Shown here one piece after another: positions 1 through 8,460 of a stretch of DNA of 64,000 bases. Made by a program: the position numbers and the translations under genes. Source of the DNA: Clostridium thermosuccinogenes (GTDB lineage: Bacteria > Bacillota > Clostridia > Acetivibrionales > DSM-5807); the NCBI RefSeq assembly GCF_002896855.1, contig NZ_CP021850.1, positions 2,505,665-2,569,664 on the forward strand, written 5' to 3'. The notes beneath the pieces are model-generated. The model had not been told where the DNA came from. It saw only the letters and a program-made list of their open reading frames with translations, and did not search any database. Numbering within the stretch: the stretch's first letter is position 1; every line of letters starts with the position of its first letter.

Positions 1-1126
1 CAAACCACACCTCATGGTTTGCTCCGTTTTCATCGGTATAGAAGAAGTAGGGAGATTGATATATATAGTTGTACCGGATTTCTGCCCCATACCGCGCTGC
101 GCGTCTTACTGCCTCCTGGGGAGATATGATCTCTGCCCGGGTGACACCCTGTACATAGGGAAGCCTCCAGTCATACCCATATAAAGGCACTCCCATCATT
201 ATTTTATTCCGGGGTATGGCTGTCACCGCATAATCCAGCACTTTCCTCACCTCATTTATCGGAGCAACCGCCCAGGGGCGACCGCCTACCCATCCCCATT
301 CATAGGTCATCAGAATGACAAAATCAACAATACTGCCATGGGCAGGATAATCATGAGCTTCATAAAGGGTTCCGGCCTGGCCGGCGCTTATCTTCGGGGC
401 AAGAGCCGTAGAAACCTTGTAACCTTCCGGACGCAGCCTGTTTACCACACGCCGGAGGAATTGATTATATGCTTCCCGGTCATTGGGATACAGATATTCG
501 AAATCTATGTTCAGACCTCCATATCCTTTCTGCCGCATTATGCTCATAATATTATCCAGCAGACGGTTCTGCACCTGTACGCTGCTCAGTACCGCATGAG
601 CCAGTTCGGAATCAAATCCGTTTTCCCCGAAATTTGTTACTACCATCAGAGGCATTACCCGCTCTCTTCTGGCTGCTTCCAGCACTCCAGCGTCATCCAG
701 CACGTTGAGGTCCCCATTGGGTCTTATGCTGTAACTAAAAGGCGACAAATAGGTAAGAAAATCTCCGGTATAGTTAACAACTTGCGCTCCGGATGCTCCC
801 ATCCTCGTTATATACCCATTAACCTCAGCCGACCTTCTGGGAATCCGCAGCACCTGGCCTACGTATATAAGCGCAGGATTTGTGATCTGATTCGCTTCCG
901 CCAGGGATTGGAGAGAGACGCCGTAGCGTCTTGCTATAGTGTATAAGGACTCACCCCTTTGTACCACATGCGTACCGCTGGGGGTGGGAATAACCAACGC
1001 CTGGCCCACCACAAGCACATTTGGGTTTGAAAGCTGGTTTGCCTGAATTATCTGGTTGACGCTGACCCCATAATATCTGGAAATCTGCCAAAGGGTATCG
1101 CCTCTATTCACAACATGGATTTGCAC
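1..1126 (-). CDS. LysM-LysM-GH18 spore-type cell-wall hydrolase (partial, runs off left edge)
   Basis: The reverse strand encodes two LysM repeats (residues about 2-47 and 50-95, each starting with a VV.RG(D/E)(S/T)L pattern) followed by a glycoside hydrolase 18 barrel. The catalytic stretch reads GGLNIDFEYL, matching the GH18 DGxxIDxE motif with the acid/base Glu present. This is the architecture of the YaaH/SleL family, which binds peptidoglycan through LysM and cleaves cortex muropeptides during germination. A GTG start at 1126 is chosen because GGAGGT lies 6 nt upstream; an ATG at 1132 abuts that ribosome site and is too close. The C-terminus lies outside the window. Role in germination is inferred from the family. 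Confidence 0.88.
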   Translation of the reverse strand, partial: MQIHVVNRGDTLWQISRYYGVSVNQIIQANQLSNPNVLVVGQALVIPTPSGTHVVQRGESLYTIARRYGVSLQSLAEANQITNPALIYVGQVLRIPRRSAEVNGYITRMGASGAQVVNYTGDFLTYLSPFSYSIRPNGDLNVLDDAGVLEAARRERVMPLMVVTNFGENGFDSELAHAVLSSVQVQNRLLDNIMSIMRQKGYGGLNIDFEYLYPNDREAYNQFLRRVVNRLRPEGYKVSTALAPKISAGQAGTLYEAHDYPAHGSIVDFVILMTYEWGWVGGRPWAVAPINEVRKVLDYAVTAIPRNKIMMGVPLYGYDWRLPYVQGVTRAEIISPQEAVRRAARYGAEIRYNYIYQSPYFFYTDENGANHEVWF

Positions 1127-1336
1127 CTGCATACCTCCAAAAATTACTTCATACATTAATTTATTAATTATGCTTCGAATATGTTCTTAATGATTCGTCG
1201 GGGTATGCAAATAGATGCAAGTTAATATTACAGCATAGGTAATATCATATTTGATTGAATCCCTTCGGAACTGCAATTCCTCACTTTAATTATCTGAACT
1301 CAAACCAAATTTAATAAAGTAAAGCAAAAATGTCTG

Positions 1337-1813
1337 TCATTTTGCAAATATAGCCTTTCTGGATTTCTCCAAAAGCAGAATCAAAGGATAACCCAGTCCA
1401 TAGCATGCTACCAGCTCTCCAAAAGCTACCGTTGCCATGCTTATCAAAAGCGGTACCTGATACAGGTAAGTAAGTTCCATTCCGATAATGACACCATTTA
1501 CTATTACCGGAGGCAGAGGCACCAGGTATTTTTTGGGCATCTTATAAGTCATAAATGCAGCAATCAGCGTCGCAGCGCTGCCAAAAATCATGTCTATCGG
1601 TCCCAATCCTCCATAAATATTGGCTATCAGGCAGCCTACAAACAACCCCGGAATAGCTGCCGGTGTGAACATCGGAAGTATTGTCAGAGCCTCTGATACT
1701 CTTATCTGTATCTGGCCGTTTTGCCCAAAACTGATAGGAGCAAATATGATGGTCAAAGCTGCATACATAGCAGCAATAACAGCTGCTTCAGTTATAAATC
1801 TTGTTTTTTTCAA
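1337..1813 (-). CDS. queT: QueT-family queuosine precursor (preQ1/preQ0) ECF transporter S component
   Basis: A 158-residue protein, almost wholly hydrophobic, with about five membrane segments. Landmarks typical of QueT are an N-terminal KTRFITEAAVIAAMYAALT segment, a QIRVSEAL.ILP motif, and PAAIPGLFVGCLIAN followed by GPIDMIFGSAAT. QueT proteins bind a queuosine precursor and work with the ECF energising module, which is not encoded nearby. The TTG start at 1813 is chosen because GGGGGA lies 8 nt upstream; reading to 1903 would add about 30 residues not typical of the family. The preQ1-I aptamer and terminator upstream strongly support the assignment. Confidence 0.88.
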   Translation of the reverse strand: MKKTRFITEAAVIAAMYAALTIIFAPISFGQNGQIQIRVSEALTILPMFTPAAIPGLFVGCLIANIYGGLGPIDMIFGSAATLIAAFMTYKMPKKYLVPLPPVIVNGVIIGMELTYLYQVPLLISMATVAFGELVACYGLGYPLILLLEKSRKAIFAK

Positions 1814-1892
1814 TCTAGCATTCCCCCATTTTTTAATTTTAGTTAGTCGATGACAAGTTCTAAGACATAAAAAATGCATCGACGGCATGTCC

Positions 1893-1904
1893 CATGTATA
1901 CATG
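1893..1904. repeat. Perfect 12-bp palindrome in queT leader
   Basis: CATGTATACATG is a perfect palindrome about 80 nt before the queT start. It is A/T-rich and may be chance; no known operator is recognised. Confidence 0.3.
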
Positions 1905-2068
1905 TATATATAAAGAGAAAATCACCGGTGAACTCCTCAAAGCTATGGAATGATCATCATATCACTTTATGCATGAACCAGGACTGCATCCATTTATTAT
2001 TATGAGTTTTATACCCCAGGCATATTTATTCACCTGTTTCGTCCGCAAAACCATCCTGCCCAGAAGCA

Positions 2069-2093
2069 TAAAAAAAAGGGCATACCCTGCCCA
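2069..2093 (-). terminator. Expression-platform terminator of the preQ1 riboswitch
   Basis: On the minus strand the sequence GGGCAGGGTATGCCC forms a 5-bp G/C stem with a 5-nt loop and is followed at once by eight T residues. It lies about 26 nt after the aptamer and well before queT, as expected for premature termination when preQ1 is bound. Confidence 0.8.
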
Positions 2094-2118
2094 CAGTACT
2101 ATATTCGTACCTAAAAAG

Positions 2119-2159
2119 TCCGTAGTTTTGTTTATAGACAGGATGGTTTCGAACTGTCT
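2119..2159 (-). promoter_or_regulatory. preQ1-I riboswitch aptamer controlling queT
   Basis: On the minus strand, stem P1 is AGACAG (2159-2154) with CTGTCT (2141-2136). The enclosed loop begins TTCGAAACC, and the 3' tail is A-rich, reading AAACAAAACTACGGA. This matches the layout of class I preQ1 riboswitches: a short P1, a C-containing L1 loop, and an A-rich tail that folds back as an H-type pseudoknot (TTCG with CGGA can pair). It closely resembles the Thermoanaerobacter tengcongensis type, which has AACAAAAC in the tail. The gene downstream is a queuosine-precursor transporter, the expected target. No covariance-model search was possible. Confidence 0.85.
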
Positions 2160-2175
2160 TATTAAATTGAGTATA

Positions 2176-2204
2176 ATTATAGCAGAAGCATATTAAATAA
2201 GCAA
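2176..2204 (-). promoter_or_regulatory. Promoter of the queT leader
   Basis: On the minus strand: -35 TTGCTT (2204-2199), a 17-bp spacer, and -10 TATAAT (2181-2176) preceded by TGC, an extended -10. Predicted transcription starts about 10 nt before the aptamer P1 stem. Confidence 0.75.
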
Positions 2205-2257
2205 GCATTTATTCTTTTGGCAATTCATGCATCCGAGCGCTTTCCGTGGAATATGTA

Positions 2258-2283
2258 AAGGGCTGCATTAAAGTGCAGCCCTT
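2258..2283. terminator. Stem-loop between queT leader and DeoR gene
   Basis: AAGGGCTGCA and TGCAGCCCTT form a perfect 10-bp stem with a 6-nt loop (TTAAAG). Neither side has a long T-tract, so it is a weak terminator or a boundary hairpin. Confidence 0.45.
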
Positions 2284-2405
2284 GCATGAGGATTTGTGCT
2301 CTCGACTTCCATCTCAAGAAGTTTTCATAAGTTATTTTGCACATATTAAAGGAACTTTATGCATGATAAAAAATATGGAGTTGTGTCAGGATTTTGTTTA
2401 TTTGG

Positions 2406-2434
2406 TTGAAGTTATTTGAGAAAGAATATATAAT
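2406..2434 (+). promoter_or_regulatory. Promoter upstream of the DeoR-family gene
   Basis: TTGAAG (2406-2411), a 17-bp spacer, and TATAAT (2429-2434). If used, the transcript has an unusually long leader of about 260 nt before the TTG start at 2704. Confidence 0.6.
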
Positions 2435-2703
2435 AAGGGTATGATTTTATCCATTGATGAGGATGACATTTAATTTTATATTAGCAAGTTGATTTCATCA
2501 TCAGGTTAGTTGAAGGCTGTAAAAAGAGTATGAAAACGACCTTCAGCAGCAAAATATGAAGTATTATGGTGTTTATGCATATCTGAAGCAATAAGGAGAA
2601 TGTGAAAGTTTATAATCCATGGACAACAAAGCACATAATTACATGAAGAATCGGTAGAGAAAAAGCAGCGCGCAAGAAAACAAGCAAAAAAGGAGTGAGC
2701 ATA

Positions 2704-3468
2704 TTGTTAGCAGAGGAAAGGTATGAAAAGATTCTGGAACTGTTGGAACAGGACCGCTCCGTAAAAGTATCCATGCTGACAAAGCTTTTTGGTGTATCCA
2801 TTGAAACTATAAGAAGAGATCTCGAGCACCTTGAAAAGCAGGGACTTCTCGAAAGAGTTTACGGAGGTGCGGTATTATCAAAGATCAGCAGCAGGCAGCT
2901 TCCCTTCAAAGCCCGTGAAAAGGAGCATCTGGAAGAAAAGCAGGAGATTGCAAGGATTGCTTCCCGCTTTATTTCCGAAGGTCAGTCCATAGCTGTTGAT
3001 GCCAGCACCACCGCCTTTGAAGTGGTAAAAGTCTTAAAAAGCAAATTTCAGAGGCTTACAGTGCTTACCAATTCGCTTCATGTTGCAAATGAATTGTCCA
3101 ATATGGAAAAATACAATGTGATTTTAACCGGAGGTATTTTGGAAAGTGAGGAATTATCCCTTTCCGGTATGCTCACCGAATATGCTATCAGTCAATTCAA
3201 TATTGATACTGCTTTTATAGGGGTCAGCGGAATTTCTCTTAAAGACGGCCTTACAGATTACAGGTTTGACCAGTTGCCCATACAGAAAAAAATGATTGAA
3301 GTCTCCCAGCAGTCTATTGTGCTTGCCCATAGCGATAAATTTGATTCTGCTTCCCTGATAAAAATCTGTGATTTGGATCAAATCAATATGATCATCACCG
3401 ATTCAAAAATCAAGCCCAATGTATTGGAAAGGTATCAGAAGGCCGGTATAGATATTATTAACAAATAA
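2704..3468 (+). CDS. DeoR-family transcriptional regulator of sugar metabolism
   Basis: A 254-residue protein that begins LAEERYEKILELLE. An N-terminal DeoR helix-turn-helix follows (about residues 5-55; SIETIRRDLEHLEKQGLLERVYGGA is diagnostic). The C-terminal DeoR sensor domain has the DASTTAFEV and LTNS phosphosugar-loop motifs and ends with a SDKFD-like segment. Such proteins repress sugar operons and are released by a phosphorylated sugar. A TTG start at 2704 is chosen because AAAGGAG lies 8 nt upstream; the GTG at 2695 overlaps that ribosome site. It precedes a same-strand OPA transporter and the isomerase locus, its likely targets. Confidence 0.9.
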   Translation: MLAEERYEKILELLEQDRSVKVSMLTKLFGVSIETIRRDLEHLEKQGLLERVYGGAVLSKISSRQLPFKAREKEHLEEKQEIARIASRFISEGQSIAVDASTTAFEVVKVLKSKFQRLTVLTNSLHVANELSNMEKYNVILTGGILESEELSLSGMLTEYAISQFNIDTAFIGVSGISLKDGLTDYRFDQLPIQKKMIEVSQQSIVLAHSDKFDSASLIKICDLDQINMIITDSKIKPNVLERYQKAGIDIINK

Positions 3469-3841
3469 ATCTAATCTTATGTTTTTATAAAGTTCATACA
3501 TAATACTTGAGTTATGCATGTGAGAATTTGTGTATATTGCTGAAATTATGAATTTATAGAACCTGAGCAGATTTTTAAAATAAATTACTAAAAAAATATT
3601 TATAAAACTAGAGCTTTAATAAAACCTAATTGCACAAAAAATAATAATTACTCCATATAAATACACATGAATGCTTTACTTTACACACAAAACATGATAG
3701 TATTTGTTGTGATGGATATAGTATTCTGAAGATTCCGTTGCAGCTTTGCTCTATATCTGTCTCTGTTATTTGTTTATAAGTATAAGATTTGCACCGGTCA
3801 AGGGTCGTGTACATTATTTAACATGGGGGCAAGCACGTTCT
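3469..3841 (+). other. Intergenic region before the OPA transporter
   Basis: 373 bases of A/T-rich DNA without a credible gene. It contains the promoter-like elements at 3675-3703. An open frame continuous with the transporter reaches back to 3746 but has no ribosome site. Confidence 0.5.
3675..3703 (+). promoter_or_regulatory. Candidate promoter of OPA-family transporter
   Basis: TTTACT (3675-3680), a 17-bp spacer, and TAGTAT (3698-3703) preceded by TGA (extended -10). The leader would be about 130 nt. Confidence 0.5.
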
Positions 3842-5113
3842 ATGAAAGAAAAACTTCTAAAAAGCTGGCAGATGCGAATCTTTATCCTTTGCTGGATCGC
3901 ATATGCCTTTGTTTATTTCGGGAGAGTAAACATATCTGTAGCCATACCCGAAATACAAAACGAATTCGGATGGGACAAGTGGCAAGTAGGGCTGATAGGA
4001 AGCCTTTTTTTCTGGATATATGGCATAGGGCAGTTGATAAACGGAAATATCGGTGACAGGATTTCCAGCCGCGTTCTGATTTTTGAGGGGCTTTTTGTAA
4101 CTGCTCTTGCCAACCTCTTTTTTGGTCTTTCCGCAAGCTTTCCGGTGATGATAATACTATGGTCACTCAATGGATATTTTCAATCCACATTGTGGGGACC
4201 AATTACTAAAACCTTGTCTTTCTGGTTTTCTCATGAAAGCCGGGGCAAGGTGGCAATATGGATATCCACATCAATGGTCGGTGGATATTTGCTGGCCTGG
4301 GGCCTTTCCGGACAGATACTGGCTTTGTTTACCTGGCGTTGGGCATTTTGTATCCCGGGAGCCGCCATATTGGTATATTCTGCAATATGGTATCTTAAGA
4401 TGAAGAACCACCCAATGGAGGTAGGTCTTGAATCTCCCAACAAATATGTGAATACCAAGCCGGACAGTGACACCTCCACCTATTCCGGGTTATCCTTCTT
4501 TCAGGTTTTTCTCAAAACCAAATTATGGTATGTGGTCATAGCATGTTTGACTCAGGGTATAATCAAAGACGGCATATCCCTATGGGGTCCTACGCTGCTG
4601 AAGGAAACTCACAACCTGGACATGGAATCCACCTCAGCCCTTATTGTTTTCATACCACTGATGAACTTTGCAGGCATCATGATGGCAGGATGGCTGAATA
4701 AAAGGCTGGGCAACAAGGAAAAACTGGCAACCGCCGTGCTCTTTGCCTCAGGAATGTTTTCCATCCTATTGCTGGTGTACTTGGGTAAATTAAGCCCGAT
4801 TGCAGGCTTGATCTTTTTGGGGCTTTCATCAGCTGCCATGTATGGGGCAAACACCCTTTTACTGGGGGTCATACCCATGAATTTTGCCAAATATAACAAA
4901 GTGTCATCCATAGCCGGATTTCTGGATTTCTGTTCATATCTGGCAGCAGGGTGCACTGCATCCATCACGGGACTCATTGTTGATAAGCTTGGCTGGAATG
5001 GTGTTCTGTCCGTATGGATTGTCTCTTGTGTAATAGGCGTCGTATCCCTTATGTCCAGCTGGAAAAGCGAAGAAAAACCAGGCTCGCCGACGCAGTTGTC
5101 AGCTCTTAGTTGA
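3842..5113 (+). CDS. MFS transporter, organophosphate:phosphate antiporter (GlpT/UhpC-like) type
   Basis: A 423-residue protein with about 12 membrane segments. The N-terminal ILCWIAYAFVYFGRVNISVAIPEIQNEFGW segment, the GQLINGNIGDRISSR loop between helices 2 and 3, and LWGPITKT are typical of the GlpT/UhpT/UhpC group, which exchanges sugar phosphates or glycerol-3-phosphate for phosphate. The ATG at 3842 is preferred because helix 1 follows after a short basic stretch (MKEKLLKSWQMR), as in the family; the ribosome site (GGGGG, 12 nt upstream) is loose. Substrate is unknown. The DeoR gene upstream and isomerase genes downstream suggest a sugar or sugar-phosphate substrate. Confidence 0.85.
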   Translation: MKEKLLKSWQMRIFILCWIAYAFVYFGRVNISVAIPEIQNEFGWDKWQVGLIGSLFFWIYGIGQLINGNIGDRISSRVLIFEGLFVTALANLFFGLSASFPVMIILWSLNGYFQSTLWGPITKTLSFWFSHESRGKVAIWISTSMVGGYLLAWGLSGQILALFTWRWAFCIPGAAILVYSAIWYLKMKNHPMEVGLESPNKYVNTKPDSDTSTYSGLSFFQVFLKTKLWYVVIACLTQGIIKDGISLWGPTLLKETHNLDMESTSALIVFIPLMNFAGIMMAGWLNKRLGNKEKLATAVLFASGMFSILLLVYLGKLSPIAGLIFLGLSSAAMYGANTLLLGVIPMNFAKYNKVSSIAGFLDFCSYLAAGCTASITGLIVDKLGWNGVLSVWIVSCVIGVVSLMSSWKSEEKPGSPTQLSALS

Positions 5114-5138
5114 CAGAAAGCAGTATCCCCTTTTATAT

Positions 5139-5185
5139 AAAAATGCCTTGAAAGCTTAATACACTGATCTTTCAAGGCATTTTTC
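5139..5185 (+). terminator. Terminator after OPA transporter
   Basis: AAATGCCTTGAAAG pairs with CTTTCAAGGCATTT across a 14-nt loop and is followed by further T residues. The 5' arm begins with A residues, so it can also serve the convergent isomerase operon on the other strand. Confidence 0.85.
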
Positions 5186-5325
5186 ATTATTGCTCCAGTT
5201 TAAAATTGATCTTGGCTAAAAATTGATCCTGTATAAATATTGATTCTTTTTAGGTTGCTTCAGCATTGACTTTTATCAATCAATAGCCAATGCATGCCGG
5301 CTGCCAGCAGCCAAATATCAAATCC

Positions 5326-6204
5326 TTATGCACCGATCTGTTCCAGATATCTTTTGAGATTCTTCAGACCGATAGCTATACCCTGCAGGGGATCTTCCAT
5401 ACCCTCAAATTCTATGGAAAGAACACCTTTATATCCGGCATTTTTCATTATCTTCAGGCATTGAAGGATAGGAACATCTCCATGTCCGATGATGGCACCG
5501 CGCAGGTAATTGCCTCCCCTGGACATGAACCAGCCATCCCCCGGGTTTGGCATCATGCCGGATTTGACATGGAAATCCTTAGCATGCACATGGAAAGCAT
5601 ATGGCATCATTCTTCCTACTGCTTTGGCAGGATCTTCGTCTGCACAGAGGAAATTGCCCATATCCACAAGAGCTCCAAAGTTAGGATGATTTACGCCGTT
5701 AATCAGTTTTTCCACTCTCTCGCTGTCCTGGCAGAAATAGCCATGATTTTCCACCATCGTTTTTATGCCAAGCTCCGCAGCAAATTCGGTAACAGCCCGG
5801 CATCCTTTTACAAGTATCGGCAAAACATCGTCAAACCCTCTCGCTCCCTTGTAAGAAGCCGGTACACCCCAGGTAGAGTCATGACGCATTCCCGGTGCGC
5901 CAAGAATGTGTGCCACTCGGACTTCTTCCTTAAGACGCTCTACTTCAGCCTGCCAGTCTCCGTTGGAGCCGTTGAGGAAATCAGCAGCGATGGTGTAGTT
6001 TCCCATCTCTATACCCACTCTCTCACACTCTTCCCTTACCTTCACGGCAAAGGACGATGGTGTTTCGCCCTCAGGCAGATTAAAGCCTGCAAATTCTATG
6101 ACATCAAATCCCATTTCTTTTGCTTTTGCAATAACATCTATCTGCTTCATGATTCCGGCGTTTACCAACCTACTGAAGCTATATGAGCTAACACCTATTT
6201 TCAT
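5326..6204 (-). CDS. Sugar phosphate isomerase/epimerase-like TIM barrel protein (copy 1)
   Basis: A 292-residue member of the xylose isomerase-like / AP endonuclease 2 barrel superfamily. It starts MKIGVSSYSFSRL and carries DVIEFAG, MVENHGYF (metal-ligand Glu) and HVHAKDFH (metal-ligand His/Asp), then a late SIEFEG segment. Members isomerise or epimerise keto-sugars or eliminate 3-keto-glycosides. The start has AGGTG upstream. It is the last gene of a three-gene minus-strand unit (spacing 91 and 85 nt) with an oxidoreductase and another isomerase. Exact substrate cannot be read from sequence. Confidence 0.85.
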   Translation of the reverse strand: MKIGVSSYSFSRLVNAGIMKQIDVIAKAKEMGFDVIEFAGFNLPEGETPSSFAVKVREECERVGIEMGNYTIAADFLNGSNGDWQAEVERLKEEVRVAHILGAPGMRHDSTWGVPASYKGARGFDDVLPILVKGCRAVTEFAAELGIKTMVENHGYFCQDSERVEKLINGVNHPNFGALVDMGNFLCADEDPAKAVGRMMPYAFHVHAKDFHVKSGMMPNPGDGWFMSRGGNYLRGAIIGHGDVPILQCLKIMKNAGYKGVLSIEFEGMEDPLQGIAIGLKNLKRYLEQIGA

Positions 6205-6295
6205 ATATCACACCTGCCTTTATTCGTTTACTAGCTTTGTTATGCTTCCCGGCAAAACAGATTAATCACTGAAATCCATAACGGAAAACCATCTA

Positions 6296-7360
6296 TCATG
6301 GTCTTATAACTACTTCCCTGCCGGTTCTTGATGATTCATATACAGCATCCAGTATCTTCATGAGCTCCAAACCATCTTCCGCAGGGCTTAAGCACTCTGT
6401 GCCATTGGCTACACAGTCCACAAAGTGGGCTATTTCATTCTTGAATATGGCGTTAAACCAATCGGTGTCCCTGGTAACTCTTGGAGTTATGTCAACAAGA
6501 TAATCATCCATCTCTGAGTACAGCTCCAGATTCGGTTCCATCTTCGCACCGGCTTTTGTACCAAAAATTTCGATATTTCCGGTATCATCCTTTAAATTGA
6601 GGCTGAAACTGGTTTCCACCGAAAGAACAGCACCGTTATCAAATTTGATCATTGCCAGAGCCATGTCTTCTACATCGCTATAGTCGCTGTAATCGGAGGC
6701 TTTGTACCTTTCAAGGCCTTTGATATGGGCCCTGGGTCCAATATTGCTGTAGGTTGCTCCTGTTACCGATACTGCCTTAGGTTTGCCCATTAGGTACCGT
6801 ACGAGGTCTATGACATGAACGCCAAGGTCTATGAGAGATCCGCCTCCGGATCGTTTAATATCGGAAAACCATCCGCCCGGATTTCCACATCTTCTGAGAT
6901 AGGATGCTTTTGCGAAATATATATCTCCCATGCGTCCGTTGTCGATAAAGTCTTTAAATATTTTGGTATCGTTTCCGAACCTTCTTACAAATCCCACCAT
7001 AAGCAATTTGCCGCTTTCCTTTGATGCCTGCAGCATTTCCTCAGCCTGCTGTGCATTCATTGCCATGGGCTTTTCGCACAACACATGCTTTCCGGCTTTG
7101 AGCGCAGCTATTGTGGCCGGCGCATGGGCATTATTCCATGTGCATACACTTACCGCATCCAGCTCCTCAAGCTTTAGCATTTCATTATAATCGGTAAATG
7201 TATGTTTAACTCCATATTTTTCAGCAAAAGCCTTTACTCTTTCCTCATTGAGGTCGCAGGCTGCATAAACTTCTACATTATCCAGGGCAGTATACCCCAC
7301 CATATGGGCATGGCTAATATTCCCAGTACCTATAATGCCTATCTTTACTTTTTTTGACAC
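6296..7360 (-). CDS. Gfo/Idh/MocA-family NAD(P)-dependent sugar oxidoreductase
   Basis: A 354-residue protein with an N-terminal Rossmann fold (KIGIIGTGNISHAHM, residues about 5-20), the family signature CEKPMAMN near residue 95, and a C-terminal alpha/beta substrate domain containing GGGSLIDLGVHVIDLVRYL. The family oxidises or reduces cyclic polyols, glucosides or keto-sugars. The GTG start at 7360 is chosen because GGGAGGT lies 6 nt upstream; the open frame extends ten codons further without support. It is the middle gene between two isomerase-like genes, suggesting oxidation followed by isomerisation or elimination. Confidence 0.9.
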   Translation of the reverse strand: MSKKVKIGIIGTGNISHAHMVGYTALDNVEVYAACDLNEERVKAFAEKYGVKHTFTDYNEMLKLEELDAVSVCTWNNAHAPATIAALKAGKHVLCEKPMAMNAQQAEEMLQASKESGKLLMVGFVRRFGNDTKIFKDFIDNGRMGDIYFAKASYLRRCGNPGGWFSDIKRSGGGSLIDLGVHVIDLVRYLMGKPKAVSVTGATYSNIGPRAHIKGLERYKASDYSDYSDVEDMALAMIKFDNGAVLSVETSFSLNLKDDTGNIEIFGTKAGAKMEPNLELYSEMDDYLVDITPRVTRDTDWFNAIFKNEIAHFVDCVANGTECLSPAEDGLELMKILDAVYESSRTGREVVIRP

Positions 7361-7445
7361 GTAAATACCTCCCTTAGAATATCGTGGCAAACAGACGTAA
7401 TTTTATTTCATCCCTTGCAGCTTATATTAGCACTTCTAATTCTTA

Positions 7446-8309
7446 TCATATATTGGAAATTTTGCTTTTAAGAAAGTCAACTGCCAGCCTTATATCCTTT
7501 TCAGGGTTTTCTCCCACTTCCCTTTCTATTGTGAGGAAGCCTTCAAAGCCAACATCCTTCAAAGCTTTCAGATATTTATCAAAGTTCACGTTTCCTTCTC
7601 CCAGAGGAACCTCCTTGAAACATTCGGAAAGATTCAAGTCCTCGATTCCCCCTTCGGCAAAGTAGCCGTATACCTTCTCACCGCCAACGTATTTAAGCAT
7701 TACCCCATCCTTTGCATGGGTATGAACAATGTATTTTCCGAGAGTGTGCACTGCTTCCACAGGGTCATCGCCTACCACCATTACAAGGTTTGCAGGGTCG
7801 AAGTTTACTCTTACGCCATTTGAATCCAGGCTGTCAAGAAAGCTCTTTAACGTGGTTGCCTTTTCCGGTCCGGTTTCTATTGCAAAATATGCACCAACCT
7901 CATCCCCATATCTTCCCAGCTCTTCACATGCCTCTTGCATTATTTTGCGTCTGGGATGGTCTACATCCTCCGGAATCACGCCTATATGAGTTGTAACCAC
8001 ACTGGTTTCCAGGTCTTTGGCCAAATCCATTATTCTCTTGGATTTCTCTATTTTCCACACATTATCTTCCTTTATCGCGAAACCATGGCCGCCAAGGTCA
8101 CCGCACAGAGCTGATACCACCAGCCCGTTTGACTTGATTATATCCAGAATTTCCTTCCGGCGTGCAGCGGAAAGGTTTTCAGGCGCCATTTCCCCATTGG
8201 TGGCATAGATCTGTATTCCGGCAGCACCAACCTCCTTAGCCTTCTTAATGCCTTCTACCAGGCCAAGCCGAAAAGAGTCAACCATAACTCCTATTTTGAA
8301 ACTACTCAT
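7446..8309 (-). CDS. Sugar phosphate isomerase/epimerase-like TIM barrel protein (copy 2)
   Basis: A 287-residue xylose isomerase-like barrel: [11 protein letters not shown] at the start, [32 protein letters not shown] (metal Glu), [10 protein letters not shown], and [10 protein letters not shown] (metal His), then [11 protein letters not shown]. The FAIETG and HTHAKDG motifs are those of the IolE/IolI/UlaE-like branch. The ATG at 8309 has GGGGTG 5 nt upstream; the longer open frame to 8375 has no ribosome site. First gene of the three-gene unit, divergent from the AraC regulator at 8461. Confidence 0.87.
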   Translation of the reverse strand: MSSFKIGVMVDSFRLGLVEGIKKAKEVGAAGIQIYATNGEMAPENLSAARRKEILDIIKSNGLVVSALCGDLGGHGFAIKEDNVWKIEKSKRIMDLAKDLETSVVTTHIGVIPEDVDHPRRKIMQEACEELGRYGDEVGAYFAIETGPEKATTLKSFLDSLDSNGVRVNFDPANLVMVVGDDPVEAVHTLGKYIVHTHAKDGVMLKYVGGEKVYGYFAEGGIEDLNLSECFKEVPLGEGNVNFDKYLKALKDVGFEGFLTIEREVGENPEKDIRLAVDFLKSKISNI

Positions 8310-8377
8310 GCAAACACCCCATTCATTTTTTACTACTATTTTGTCATTTACTTTAAAATCATAATAACTTATCATAT

Positions 8378-8383
8378 ATTATA
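8378..8383 (-). promoter_or_regulatory. -10 box of the isomerase/oxidoreductase operon
   Basis: TATAAT on the minus strand, 69 nt before the start at 8309. The -35 at 17 bp is poor (TGAATT), consistent with a promoter needing an activator; the tandem repeats at 8418-8438 lie just upstream of it. Confidence 0.5.
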
Positions 8384-8417
8384 AAGTGAGAAACTTATTA
8401 AATTCATTAACAAGGTT

Positions 8418-8438
8418 GCACAATATTAGCACAATATT
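8418..8438. promoter_or_regulatory. Tandem direct repeat, probable AraC-family operator
   Basis: GCACAATATT occurs twice (8418-8427 and 8429-8438), offset by 11 bp, about one helical turn. It sits immediately before the ribosome site of the AraC gene and just upstream of the weak -35 of the divergent operon. AraC-type dimers typically bind such direct repeats. A related CACAATAT lies at 9574-9581 before the third isomerase gene. Confidence 0.6.
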
Positions 8439-8460
8439 GCTATGTTAAAGGTGATGGGGT

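Larger units (their letters stand above)
1814..2703. other. Long intergenic region with queT leader and DeoR-gene promoter
   Basis: I see no credible gene in these 890 bases. The part up to about 2204 is the leader of queT on the minus strand: promoter, preQ1 aptamer, terminator, and then about 250 nt of further leader with a 7-bp stem (GTCGATG/CATCGAC) close to the ribosome site. A stem-loop at 2258-2283 separates it from the rightward promoter at 2406-2434. The rest is A/T-rich without recognisable structure. The short open frames here lack ribosome sites and family resemblance. Confidence 0.6.

Noticed and set aside
338-946. Rightward open frame of about 200 residues
   Set aside because: It is antisense to the LysM-GH18 gene, which has clear motifs on the other strand.
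1826-1890. Possible second riboswitch next to queT
   Set aside because: The 7-bp stem near the ribosome site does not fit the preQ1-I, -II or -III layout; kept only as a leader hairpin.
1969-2208. Short open frames on both strands in the queT leader
   Set aside because: No ribosome sites; the region is explained by the promoter, preQ1 aptamer and terminator.
5290-6186. Nearly 300-codon rightward open frame
   Set aside because: Mirror of the isomerase gene at 5326-6204; composition is not protein-like.
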